Shown here: piece by piece, positions 1 to 10,747 of the stretch
How the letters are laid out: every line of letters starts with the position of its first letter
Numbering within the stretch: the first letter of the stretch is position 1
NCBI RefSeq assembly: GCF_001640805.2
Contig: NC_066842.1
Coordinates: forward strand, 25,111,894-25,175,893
Length of the DNA stretch: 64,000 bases
Reading direction: 5' to 3'
Source: Lates calcarifer
Lineage: Eukaryota; Chordata; Actinopteri; Centropomidae
Translations under genes and position numbers: made by a program
Notes under the pieces: generated by a model
Seen by the model: only the letters and a program-made list of their open reading frames with translations
Told to the model about the DNA's origin: nothing
The model's database searches: none

Positions 1-170
1 CTAATGTATATTAAATATATTTAATATAATTAAATATACTTGCACTGCAGCAGTCCTCTAAGAACAATAAATCAAATTCAGTCTAATGTCAGAATTATTC
101 ATAACAGTGTACAATAATTCATGATGTAATGTAATTTTTTAATTTTCTGATTGACTCACCTTTAGTTACT

Positions 171-658
171 CATCCATCCATCCATTATCTATACCGCTTA
201 TCCGTGAGGGGTCACAGGGGGCTGGAGCCTATCCCAGCTGTCATTGGGCGAGACGTGGGGTACACTCTGTACAGATCACCAGTCCATCACAGGGCCAACA
301 CATATAGACACAACCATTCACACTCACATTCACGCCTACAGGCAATTTAGAGTTATCAATTAACCTGCATGTGTTTGGACTGCGAGAAGAACCAGGAGAG
401 AACCTGGAGAAAACCCACGCAGGCACACGGAGAACATGTAAACTCTACACAGAGAAGCCCCGGGCTCGAACTCCCACAGTCCAAACACATGCAGGTTGAA
501 TGGTTGTTTGTCTATATGTGTTGGCCCTGTGATGGACTGGTGATCTGTACAGGGTGTACCCCACGTCTCGCCCAATGACAGCTGGGATAGGCTCCAGCCC
601 CCCCACCGCCACCACGACCATCACAAATAACCAGTATAGATAATGAATGAATGAATGA
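171..658. mobile_element. Palindromic SINE-type insertion in intron 1 of copy 1
   Basis: The block starts with (CATC)n followed by CATTATCTATACCGCTTATCC and ends with the inverse, ...AGTATAGATAATGAATGAATGA. Two copies of the same abundant teleost repeat lie head to head. ACCTGCATGTGTTTGGACTG near 364-383 pairs with its inverse near 477-496, and the GGGCCAACACATATAGACA segment near 290-310 pairs with its inverse near 505-530. The arms exceed 100 bp around a central spacer of roughly 90 bp. The spacer holds GGGCTCGAACTCC, which resembles a pol III B box. The short open frames in both strands here are a by-product of the symmetry and are not genes. Confidence 0.75.
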
Positions 659-862
659 TTTTATGTTACAGGTTTCACAAGAAATCAGTTTTAATATCGA
701 GTTGAGTTCAAAGAAAAAACTTTTAACAATCAGACTTAATTTAGTTCTTTGTTGTGAACCTTTCTCATGAGGTAATTATGTGATAAAACTGTACAAAACA
801 TCACTGAGACCCTTCATCCTGAAAACTGAACACTATGACAGAGAGTAGACTGTCACACTTAC

Positions 863-935
863 GCATGGTGGTGCAGTGGTAAACAGTGAGCAGCAGCAGC
901 AGCAGCAGTCCCGCTGTAAAGCTCAGAGTCTTCAT
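863..935 (-). CDS. CC chemokine copy 1, exon 1 only (rest beyond left edge)
   Basis: Exon 1 of a secreted CC chemokine on the minus strand. The ATG is at 935-933 and the exon ends in a good donor (ATGC|GTAAGT) after 24 codons plus one base. It encodes a signal peptide beginning MKTLSF, with a run of seven leucines (six CTG codons plus CTC) and ending HCTTM. Exons 2 and 3 lie left of position 1, because in complete copies exon 2 is about 1.1 kb further down the minus strand. The visible part is the same as in copies 2, 3 and 6. Chemokines of this family are small secreted ligands of G-protein-coupled receptors that attract leukocytes. The exact orthology to a mammalian CCL cannot be decided from sequence alone. 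Confidence 0.82.
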
Positions 936-1080
936 GGTGTCTCAGTGTAGAGCTGATGATTCTCTCCTGTCTTTGCTGTCTGAAGTGATTCACTCTGCTC
1001 ACTGACTGTCTTATAGCAGCTTGCATATATTTGTATCTGAAAGCTGGCCCGCCTCTTTAGTTGGAGGAACTTCCCCCTGC
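936..1080 (-). promoter_or_regulatory. Chemokine core promoter: TATA, Sp1-like and kappaB-like sites (repeated at every copy)
   Basis: Read on the minus strand upstream of the copy 1 ATG. A TATAA box lies at 1015-1011, about 78 bases before the ATG. A second AT-rich ATATAT stretch is at about 1030-1025, a GAGGCGGGC GC box at about 1055-1047, and GGGAAGTTCC at 1075-1066, which fits the loose NF-kappaB consensus GGRRNNYYCC. The same block lies upstream of every copy, with the kappaB-like site at 5267-5276, 10310-10319, 12442-12451, 16642-16651 and 23174-23183. Such elements are known at inflammatory chemokine genes. Function here is inferred. Confidence 0.5.
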
Positions 1081-1888
1081 CCACTACTGTTTTACTGTGC
1101 ATGTGTGATCATGAAATAAACTTGGAGAGACTATTTCTCTGTGTGAATTCTGCTTTCATTATACATATACATATACTTCCATTATAAATTCCCACAACAG
1201 TCTGTCAACCAAATAAATGTTAGTCAAATATTTACTCTCCTTCAAGCTCTGTTTTGGTCTTCAGTTTGGTGCTGGGCAGGTTTTGTACAGTAGATGCATT
1301 ATGAGCTTTTTTTCAATGAAGCATTTTGTTACAAAACTCACATACTATAGATGAACTTATTAAGTAAATGTGATATACACACACACAAAAAAACTGTTCT
1401 CTTGACAGATCACCAGCTGTACAGTGAGTTCTGTATTGGAGTATAGAAGTTCATTCTTGATTTCGGGGACAGTATGTGTGACAGAATCATCTTGAATCAA
1501 AACTCTGAAGTCGAGAGTTGTGTATGATTTCACATTCAACGACTCAGAGGAGCATTAACCTACATCAGTGAAACAGCAGTGACCATGGAGACTGAGTGAA
1601 CACCTGAGCAAAACTGGTCACAGCGTCCACCAGAAGCACTTTAAATGATCGATGGAGAGTTGGAGAATGATCAAAGACGACATTCACACCTGACACCAGA
1701 GATGATCTTTAAACAGAGACAGGATGTAAAAGCTTCCACCTCAAAACATCAATATGGTCTTTTGTGATGGAGTAGTAATTATTCAGCGACTTACAAAAAG
1801 CAGTATGGATTTTCATTTAAATCACTCTTTCTGTGTTTTGTACCAACTTGACTCTAAAGACCATCTGTTACATTTTGATTAAAGCTTG

Positions 1889-2458
1889 TGTCGGACCCCA
1901 AAGCAGACACAGGCAGGAACACTGGTGATGATGAAAGTAAGTGGCTTTAATGGATATTGAAGAGAGTACTGGGGGGGGTAATGAGGAGGGACTGGGAGAA
2001 CAGGAGATGCGTGACAGCCAGGTGAGTGTGAAGACCAGCAGGTGAAGGATATGGAGGTCGACAGGCTGTAGCAGGGAAATGGAATGACCCGGGAGGAGCA
2101 GTGGAGACCGGAGGCTTGAAGCAGGCAAATGGCCTGGCAGGGTATGGCAGCAAGAGGTGAGCAGCAGCAAGGGACCAGGTGAGTTCTGAGACTGGACTCA
2201 GTAGAGCACAAAAACCACTGGACAACAAGACCTAGAGAAAAACAAGAAACACTAGAGACACAAGAAACACCAGAAACTACGGTGGCCCGGATGTGTTACC
2301 ACGTGGTGAAGCAGAAACAACAATCGATGAGCTACAGGTGAAGCAGAAGATGCTCCACTCCTCCACACACAGAGAGCAGAGAGGCAGAGGCTCCAGGGAA
2401 GCAGAGGAAAATACCAGAAAACACTGGAGAGGCTCAGGTCACAGAAGGAACCATGACA
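1889..2458. repeat. TGTC...GACA repeat, full-length 570-bp form
   Basis: This interspersed repeat begins TGTCGGACCCCAAAGCAGAC and ends GGAACCATGACA, so both ends read TGTC inward. One strand is rich in CCTG/CTCC tracts, which gives spurious overlapping frames. The same element recurs in each spacer: at 13265-13833 in full, and at 7071-7502, 18449-18880 and 19920-20368 with about 120-140 bp deleted internally. A rearranged 326-bp form lies at 24941-25266. I see no coding capacity and no certain target-site duplication. The family is not identified; a non-autonomous DNA element or LTR fragment are both possible. Confidence 0.55.
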
Positions 2459-3569
2459 CTAACTATTGAAAGAGAAAATAACACAAGTCACTACAACCTG
2501 CAACACTACAGCCTTCCTTGGCCTGGTATGACCAGTCACACTCAGGACACACTGTGTTGTTGCATGTGCATGACAATTATCTTAATGAATGTGATATATT
2601 CAATAGTGATGATGTGAAGATGATGAAGAGATCTCCACTGACACTGTCTTTCTTGTATATAAGTATAAGTAAGTTTATTACAAAGAAGTTCAGCATCAAT
2701 ACAAGCACCGCGGTAGCTTATGAGAGGATCTGAGCCAATATTGATCTCTCCCCCTAACAGCTCTAAACATCAGTATATATAGGATAATTGTTTACATGTT
2801 TTATAATCTAGCGAAACATCCTGACCTCATTCAATGACCTCTTATTACAAAAAAACAAGAGGAGGGGAGAAAAAGCCCCTCTCCCTAACACTTACATCAG
2901 ACATTTTGTTGTTAATTTAATCATAAAATTAGTTGTTAACATTTTATCTTTTACATTTTCAGTGGCAGCAAATGAACTGCTCCATAAACCGAATGCACAC
3001 AGAATGACCCGGCATGTACAATATTTGCCAATCACAACATTTTATTGACAGATTCCAGAGAATCCTTAAGACTTTTATTATTATTATTAAGGTCAAGGGG
3101 TTGTAGTTTTTTAATGTTATACTCATAGATTAATGCTTGTAATTAAATTATTCCCCATGTGCCAGGTGTTTTAGGAAAAAAGCATAGTAATACTGTACAA
3201 GATGAATAGAATGTGGGGTAAATCGTGACCAAACAGCTTATTTTTGCCCTAGCTCCCCATGGCAGGTAAATCCAGCCAAGGAAAACAGAATAACAAAACC
3301 TGAACTGCCAAAGTCAGTTCAGAGGTCAGGGTGAACTACAGATCAGCAGCCCAGCGGTGAGGTACTCATTTTACATTCATCAGTCAGAGGGGTGCATCAA
3401 GCCAGGATGATTTGTGAAGTAAAACTTTAATGATTTAAAAGTAAAGCAGAACAAAGGTATATAGGATTAATAATAAAATGGTTAATGGTTAGTTAAATCA
3501 TAGAATAATACAGGTTGTTAATGTCAGAGTTGAATCATGGCTGGAGGTGGAGTGGGTGGAGCTGTTCAT
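2459..3569. other. Spacer between chemokine copies 1 and 2, apart from the LTR-like segment
   Basis: No gene is visible. The stretch is unit sequence shared by all spacers, including a (TTA)n run at about 3077-3091 and the 3' flank of chemokine copy 2. A minus-strand ATTAAA at 3431-3426, about 140 bases past the copy 2 stop codon, is the likely polyadenylation signal. Confidence 0.5.
2555..2890 (-). mobile_element. Solo-LTR-like segment (first of five copies)
   Basis: On the minus strand the segment starts TGTTAGGGAGAGGGGC and can be read to ...CATGCAACAACA, that is TGTT...AACA ends. It contains a TATA motif (CCTATATATAC, about 2781-2771) and, about 100 bp downstream, AATAAA (2679-2674), which is the order expected of a U3-R-U5 LTR. 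No internal retroviral genes are present and I could not find a convincing target-site duplication. The same segment recurs at 7599-7933, 13930-14265, 18977-19312 and 20465-20800. The 71-codon plus-strand frame repeated in each copy is probably meaningless. Confidence 0.35.
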
Positions 3570-5136
3570 TCACTGATTCTCAGATGATTGTTCATTAAAA
3601 GCTTTCTTAGCCCAATCCAGAGCCTGCCTCACACATAATGGTCCATAGGGAGTACCGACCCTGCAGAGAAATCAGTGGCAGAGTCAGTAATCACAGTTGG
3701 GTCTGGAAAGTTATTTTGATATCACATTCAGATTTAAAGCCTCCATGTATAGAATTTCAGAATGTCTCACTTTGCTGACTCCTTGTGATAGAATTTAAAA
3801 AGTAAATAAATAAATAAAAATGAAAACTTGTCAGAGTGAAGGTGTTAGAGACTTACACAAATGCCTTTTCTGAACATCTTTTGTGAGTTTTGATGATGGA
3901 GATGATGTGTGGTTTTGGTATTCTTTTTGGAAAGAATTTAAAGCAGCATGATGCAGGTGACATTTCATTTGGTCCATGAGCTGTAAAAGAAAAAAAAAAT
4001 AATAACAGGGATCATTTAGACCTGTACACCTTCATTCAATAACATCTACATAGAACGAGTCAGTGGTTCTAAACCATAAAAATAATGCTCATAAGTCATC
4101 AGGCAGCAAAAGCAGTTCATGACGAGTATGTGAGTTGTTGTCATTATCAACGTATAGACTTTTAGGCAATATACTTATTGTCTACTTATTGTATATGTAA
4201 TCTAATGTATATTAAATATATTTAATATAATTAAATATACTTGCACTGCAGCAGTCCTCTAAGAACAATAAATCAAATTCAGTCTAATGTCAGAATTATT
4301 CATAACAGTGTACAATAATTCATGATGTAATGTAATTTTTTAATTTTCTGATTGACTCACCTTTAGTTGCTCATCCATCCATCCATTATCTATACCGCTT
4401 ATCCGTGAGGGGTCACAGGGGGCTGGAGCCTATCCCAGCTGTCATTGGGCGAGACGTGGGGTACACTCTTTACAGATCACCAGTCCATCACAGGGCCAAC
4501 ACATATAGACACAACCATTCACACTCACATTCACACCTACGGGCAATTTAGAGTTATCAATTAACCTGCATGTGTTTGGACTGCGGGAGGAACCAGGAGA
4601 GAACCTGGAGAAAACCCACGCAGGCACACGGAGAACATGTAAACTCTACACAGAGAAGCCCCGGGCTCGAACTCCCACAGTCCAAACACATGCAGGTTGA
4701 ATGGTTGTTTGTCTATATGTGTTGGCCCTGTGATGGACTGGTGATCTGTACAGGGTGTACCCCACGTCTCGCCCAATGACAGCTGGGATAGGCTCCAGCC
4801 CTCCCACCGCCACCACGACCATCACAAATAACCAGTATAGATAATGAATGAATGAATGATTTTATGTTACAGGTTTCACAAGAAATCAGTTTTAATATCG
4901 AGTTGAGTTCAAAGAAAAAACTTTTAACAATCAGACTTAATTTAGTTCTTTGTTGTGAACCTTTCTCATGAGGTAATTATGTGATAAAACTGTACAAAAC
5001 ATCACTGAGACCCTTCATCCTGAAAACTGAACACTATGACAGAGAGTAGACTGTCACACTTACGCATGGTGGTGCAGTGGTAAACAGTGAGCAGCAGCAG
5101 CAGCAGCAGTCCCGCTGTAAAGCTCAGAGTCTTCAT
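3570..5136 (-). CDS. CC chemokine, copy 2 (complete, three exons)
   Basis: Minus-strand exons: 5136-5064, 3980-3857 and 3660-3570 (stop TGA 3572-3570). Splice sites are ATGC|GTAAGT, TTTTACAG|CTC, TTTGT|GTAAGT and CTGCAG|GTCGG-type. The join gives 95 residues: a leucine-rich signal peptide of about 24 residues, then a mature domain with adjacent cysteines C36-C37 (motif SPASCCFKFF), C60 (KRCSEKAF) and C75 (GPLCVRQALDWAKKAF). The 22-residue spacing after CC, the hydrophobic strand before C75 and the C-terminal amphipathic helix are classic for CC chemokines. This is a secreted leukocyte attractant. Intron 1 carries the 488-bp palindrome and intron 2 is 196 bp. The fish-specific CCL subgroup cannot be assigned here. 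Confidence 0.88.
4372..4859. mobile_element. Palindromic SINE-type insertion in intron 1 of copy 2
   Basis: This is the same head-to-head repeat at the same intronic position as in copy 1, beginning (CATC)n and ending GAATGAATGA. It differs from copy 1 at a few bases only (for example a GGGAGG in place of GAGAAG in the spacer near 4585). The insertion therefore predates duplication of the gene. Confidence 0.75.
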
Positions 5137-8100
5137 GGTGTCTCAGTGTAGAGCTGATGATTCTCTCCTGTCTTTGCTGTCTGAAGTGATTCACTCTGCT
5201 CACTGACTGTCTTATAGCAGCTTGCATATATTTGTATCTGAAAGCTGGCCCGCCTCTTTAGTTGGAGGAACTTCCCCCTGCCCACTACTGTTTTACTGTG
5301 TATATGTGTGATCATGAAATAAACTTGGAGAGACTATTTCTCTGTGTGAATTCTGCTTTCATTATACATATACATATACTTTCATTATAAATTCCCACAG
5401 TCTGTCAACCAAATAAATGTTAGTCAAATATTTACTCTCCTTCAAGCTCTGTTTTGGTCTTCAGTTTGGTGCTGGGCAGGTTTTGTACAGTAGATGCATT
5501 ATGAGCTTTTTTTCAATGAAGCATTTTGTTACAAAACTCACATACTATAGATGAACTTATTAAGTAAATGTGATATACACACACACAAAAAAACTGTTCT
5601 CTCGACAGATCACCAGCTGTACAGTGAGTTCTGTATTGGAGTATAGAAGTTCATTCTTGATTTCGGGGACAGTATGTGTGACAGAATCATCTTGAATCAA
5701 AACTCTGAAGTCGAGAGTTGTGTATGATTTCACATTGAACGACTCAGAGGAGCATTAACCTACATCAGTGAAACAGCAGTGACCATGGAGACTGAGTGAA
5801 CACCTGAGCAAAACTGGTCACAGCGTCCACCAGAAGCACTTTAAATGATCGATGGAGAGTTGGAGAATGATCAAAGACGACATTCACACCTGACACCAGA
5901 GATGATCTTTAAACAGAGACAGGATGTAAAAGCTTCCACCTCAAAACATCAATATGGTCTTTTGTGATGGAGTAGTAATTATTCAGCGACTTACAAAAAG
6001 CAGTATGGATTTTCATTTAAATCACTCTTTCTGTGTTTTGTGTGTCATTCTTCTGTCTTGTCTGTAAAGTTTGTACTGGTTTACCGTATGTTGGTTGTGA
6101 TTGCAAGCCATACTGCATTTAACTAAACACCTTAGTTATATAACAAATAAGCCTTTGAATCTTTGAATCACATAAACTAAATGTTGTATACTGTGTTATA
6201 TTATGTCCCTGCACTATATAAATGTATTGTAAACTAACCTAATCTCTAATCTAATCTAATCTAGCCATTTCTAAGATCATATAATCAACTCTAAAAACAG
6301 TAAGATTTCACCGTCTTTTCAGTAACCTAGATTAGGTTTAGCAGTTATTGTTGTGTTGTTATGTGCATTGGGTGAAGCAACATATTTGTGTTTAAGATAA
6401 AATTGCATGTACACAGTACACAGCACTACAGATCAGCAGCATCTCTTGATGTTATCAGGGCGGAGGTTTACATGATGCTGATGTAATCATGTTTGTTTCA
6501 AGCTGTGGTCACACACACAGCCCCAAAAGAAAATGTACTTTGCGAAATCAACAACTTTCCATACAGGGAAGATCTAAATGCTAAAACCTCACTGATGTTA
6601 TCGCCACAAAAAAGCACCATGTGGTGTAAGTGTGTGCGGAAGACTATTGCTCGAACTGCTGCAGATCATTTAAGTACTGATAAAAAATATATATACTGTA
6701 CATTTACAAATTTCTTTAAAAACTACAGAATACTTGACAGAATTTGACTTGAGAAACACATACTCAGGGTCAATATTCATTATATGAAGTATCACATTTA
6801 AAAAGGTGGGCTTGAAAGTACACATTTTTGAATAATATCACATTCCATATCATTAACACAACTACATTAGTAAGTCATCTAACACCTTCACACATCTATA
6901 CAGTACAAGTGGAACAAATTTTCACCAACTGAGACCTTTAGATCAATCGTTCATCCATTGTCTCTTATCTTTATTCACAGTATGTTACAGGGCTGGAAAG
7001 CTGATGTCTGTCATTTGTTTATAGTTCAGGTGACTCTAAAGACCATCTGTTACATTTTGATTAAAGCTTGTGTCGGACCCCAAAGCAGACACAGGCAGGA
7101 ACACTGGTGATGATGAAAGTAAGTGGCTGTAGCAGGGGAATGGAATGACCCGGGAGGAGCAGTGGAGACCGGAGGCTTGAAGCAGGCAAATGGCCTGGCA
7201 GGGTATGGCAGCAAGGGACCAGGTGAGTTCTGAGACTGGACTCAGTAGAGCACAAAAACCACTGGACAACAAGACCTAGAGAAAAACAAGAAACACTAGA
7301 GACATAAGAAACACCAGAAACTACGGTGGCCCGGATGTGTTACCACATGGTGAAGCTGAAACAATAATCGATGAGCTACAGGTGAAGCAGAAGATGCTCC
7401 ACTCCTCCACACACAGAGAGCAGAGAGGCAGAGGCTCCAGGGAAGCAGAGGAAAATACCAGAAAACACTGGAGAGGCTCAGGTCACAGAAGGAACCATGA
7501 CACTAACTATTGAAAGAGAAAATAACACAAGTCACTACGACCTGCAACACTACAGCCTTCCTTGGCCTGGTATGACCAGTCACACTCAGGACACACTGTG
7601 TTGTTGCATGTGCATGACAATTATCTTAATGAATGTGATATATTCAATAGTGATGATGTGAAGATGATGAAGAGATCTCCACTGACACTGTCTTTCTTGT
7701 ATATAAGTATAAGTAAGTTTATTACAAAGAAGTTCAGCATCAATACAAGCACCGCGGTAGCTTATGAGAGGATCTGAGCCAATATTGATCTCTCCCCCTA
7801 ACAGCTCTAAACATCAGTATATATAGGATAATTGTTTACATGTTTTATAATCTAGCGAAACATCCTGACCTCATTCAATGACCTCTTATTACAAAAAACA
7901 AGAGGAGGGGAGAAAAAGCCCCTCTCCCTAACACTTACATCAGACATTTTGTTGTTAATTTAATCATAAAATTAGTTGTTAACATTTTATCTTTTACATT
8001 TTCAGTGGCAGCAAATGAACTGCTCCATAAACCGAATGCACACAGAATGACCCGGCATGTACAATATTTGCCAATCACAACATTTTATTGACAGATTCCA

Positions 8101-8612
8101 GAGAATCCTTAAGACTTTTATTATTATTATTAAGGTCAAGGGGTTGTAGTTTTTTAATGTTATACTCATAGATTAATGCTTGTAATTAAATTATTCCCCA
8201 TGTGCCAAGTGTTTTAGGAAAAAAGCATAGTAATACTGTACAAGATGAATAGAATGTGGGGTAAATCGTGACCAAACAGCTTGTTTTTGCCCTAGCTCCC
8301 CATGGCAGGTAAATCCAGCCAAGGAAAACAGAATAACAAAACCTGAACTGCCAAAGTCAGTTCAGAGGTCAGGGTGAACTACAGATCAGCAGCCCAGCGG
8401 TGAGGTACTCATTTTACATTCATCAGTCAGAGGGGTGCATCAAGCCAGGATGATTTGTGAAGTAAAACTTTAATGATTTAAAAGTAAAGCAGAACAAAGG
8501 TATATAGGATTAATAATAAAATGGTTAATGGTTAGTTAAATCATAGAATAATACAGGTTGTTAATGTCAGAGTTGAGTCATGGCTGGAGGTGGAGTGGGT
8601 GGAGCTGTTCAT
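5137..8612. repeat. Spacer between copies 2 and 3, long form
   Basis: The spacer has the promoter block (to about 5290), a common flank to 6041, a ~990-bp block at 6042-7030 that only some spacers have, the TGTC...GACA repeat in its deleted form (7071-7502), the LTR-like segment (7599-7933) and the shared pre-gene sequence to 8612. I see no spliced gene. The 84-codon frame at 6493-6747 and the repeated 71-codon frame at 7562-7777 lack family features and recur as DNA blocks, so I do not call them genes. Confidence 0.6.
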
Positions 8613-10179
8613 TCACTGATTCTCAGATGATTGTTCATTAAAAGCTTTCTTAGCCCAATCCAGAGCCTGCCTCACACATAATGGTCCATAGGGAGTACCG
8701 ACCCTGCAGAGAAATCAGTGGCAGAGTCAGTAATCACAGTTGGGTCTGGAAAGTTATTTTGATATCACATTCAGATTTAAAGCCTCCATGTATAGAATTT
8801 CAGAATGTCTCACTTTGCTGACTCCTTGTGATAGAATTTAAAAAGTAAATAAATAAATAAAAATGAAAACTTGTCAGAGTGAAGGTGTTAGAGACTTACA
8901 CAAATGCCTTTTCTGAACATCTTTTGTGAGTTTTGATGATGGAGATGATGTGTGGTTTTGGTATTCTTTTTGGAAAGAATTTAAAGCAGCATGATGCAGG
9001 TGACATTTCATTTGGTCCATGAGCTGTAAAAGAAAAAAATAATAATAACAGGGATCATTTAGACCTGTACACCTTCATTCAATAACATCTACATAGAACG
9101 AGTCAGTGGTTCTAAACCATAAAAATAATGCTCATAAGTCATCAGGCAGCAAAAGCAGTTCATGACGAGTGTGTGAGTTGTTGTCATTATCAACGTATAG
9201 ACTTTTAGGCAATATACTTATTGTCTACTTATTGTATATGTAATCTAATGTATATTAAATATATTTAATATAATTAAATATACTTGCACTGCAGCAGTCC
9301 TCTAAGAACAATAAATCAAATTCAGTCTAATGTCAGAATTATTCATAACAGTGTACAATAATTCATGATGTAATGTAATTTTTTAATTGTCTGATTGACT
9401 CACCTTTAGTTGCTCATCCATCCATCCATTATCTATACCGCTTATCCGTGAGGGGTCACAGGGGGCTGGAGCCAGTCCCAGCTGTCATTGGGTGAGACGT
9501 GGGGTACACTCTTTACAGATCACCAGTCCATCACAGGGCCAACACATATAGACACAACCATTCACATTCACATTCACACCTACAGGCAATTTAGAGTTAT
9601 CAATTAACCTGCATGTGTTTGGACTGCGAGAAGAACCAGGAGAGAACCTGGAGAAAACCCACGCAGGCACACGGAGAACATGTAAACTCTACACAGAGAA
9701 GCCCCGGGCTCGAACTCCCACAGTCCAAACACATGCAGGTTGAATGGTTGTTTGTCTATATGTGTTGGCCCTGTGATGGACTGGTGATCTGTACAGGGTG
9801 TACCCCACGTCTCGCCCAATGACAGCTGGGATAGGCTCCAGCCCCCCCACCGCCACCACGACCATCACAAATAACCAGTATAGATAATGAATGAATGAAT
9901 GATTTTATGTTACAGGTTTCACAAGAAATCAGTTTTAATATCGAGTTGAGTTCAAAGAAAAAACTTTTAACAATCAGACTTAATTTAGTTCTTTGTTGTG
10001 AACCTTTCTCATGAGGTAATTATGTGATAAAACTGTACAAAACATCACTGAGACCCTTCATCCTGAAAACTGAACACTATGACAGAGAGTAGACTGTCAC
10101 ACTTACGCATGGTGGTGCAGTGGTAAACAGTGAGCAGCAGCAGCAGCAGCAGTCCCGCTGTAAAGCTCAGAGTCTTCAT
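8613..10179 (-). CDS. CC chemokine, copy 3 (complete)
   Basis: Minus-strand exons: 10179-10107, 9023-8900 and 8703-8613. All splice sites are intact. The predicted 95-residue protein is the same as copy 2 in every position I could compare: seven-leucine signal core, CC pair, third and fourth cysteines and LDWAKKAF tail. Intron 1 holds the palindromic insertion at 9415-9902. This copy's upstream flank is cut short: only about 570 bp separate its ATG from the stop codon of copy 4, so its own promoter block ends soon after about 10530. Confidence 0.87.
9415..9902. mobile_element. Palindromic SINE-type insertion in intron 1 of copy 3
   Basis: Same inverted-repeat insertion, same length (488 bp) and same position as in the other copies. 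The left arm has small private changes (GAGCCAGTCCC, and GGGTGAGACG for GGGCGAGACG), so the arms are starting to diverge. Confidence 0.73.
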
Positions 10180-10747
10180 GGTGTCTCAGTGTAGAGCTGA
10201 TGATTCTCTCCTGTCTTTGCTGTCTGAAGTGATTCACTCTGCTCACTGACTGTCTTATAGCAGCTTGCATATATTTGTATCTGAAAGCTGGCCCGCCTCT
10301 TTAGTTGGAGGAACTTCCCCCTGCCCACTACTGTTTTACTGTGCATGTGTGATCATGAAATAAACTTGGAGAGACTATTTCTCTGTGTGAATTCTGCTTT
10401 CATTATACATATACATATACTTCCATTATAAATTCCCACAACAGTCTGTCAACCAAATAAATGTTAGTCAAATATTTACTCTCCTTCAAGCTCTGTTTTG
10501 GTCTTCAGTTTGGTGCTGGGCAGGTTTTGTACAGTAAGTGTACTCATTTTACATTCATCAGTCAGAGGGGTGCATCAAGCCAGGATGATTTGTGAAGTAA
10601 AACTTTAATGATTTAAAAGTAAAGCAGAACAAAGGTATATAGGATTAATAATAAAATGGTTAATGGTTAGTTAAATCATAGAATAATACAGGTTGTTAAT
10701 GTCAGAGTTGAGTCATGGCTGGAGGTGGAGTGGGTGGAGCTGTTCAT
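10180..10747. repeat. Shortened spacer between copies 3 and 4 (deletion junction)
   Basis: Only 568 bp separate the two genes, against 2.6-5 kb elsewhere. Promoter-side sequence runs to TTTTGTACAGTA near 10536 and then passes directly into ...CTCATTTTACATTCATCAG, which in other spacers lies about 2 kb further on. The TGTC...GACA repeat, the LTR-like segment and the far flank are missing. No gene is present. Confidence 0.8.

Noticed and set aside
360..578. Open frames of 61-71 codons on both strands, repeated at every palindrome
   Set aside because: They are created by the inverted SINE-type repeat, which reads the same from both sides. They lie in a chemokine intron and have no protein family features.
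1868..2228. Overlapping cysteine/leucine-rich minus-strand frames in the TGTC...GACA repeat
   Set aside because: Three frames are open at once through a CCT-rich strand, which indicates composition, not coding.
2518..2733. 71-codon plus-strand frame repeated in five spacers
   Set aside because: It is conserved only because the DNA block is duplicated. It overlaps the LTR-like segment and has no recognisable domain or promoter.
6493..6747. 84-codon frame in the ~990-bp block, considered as a small gene
   Set aside because: It ends differently in each unit because of small indels and shows no signal peptide or domain.
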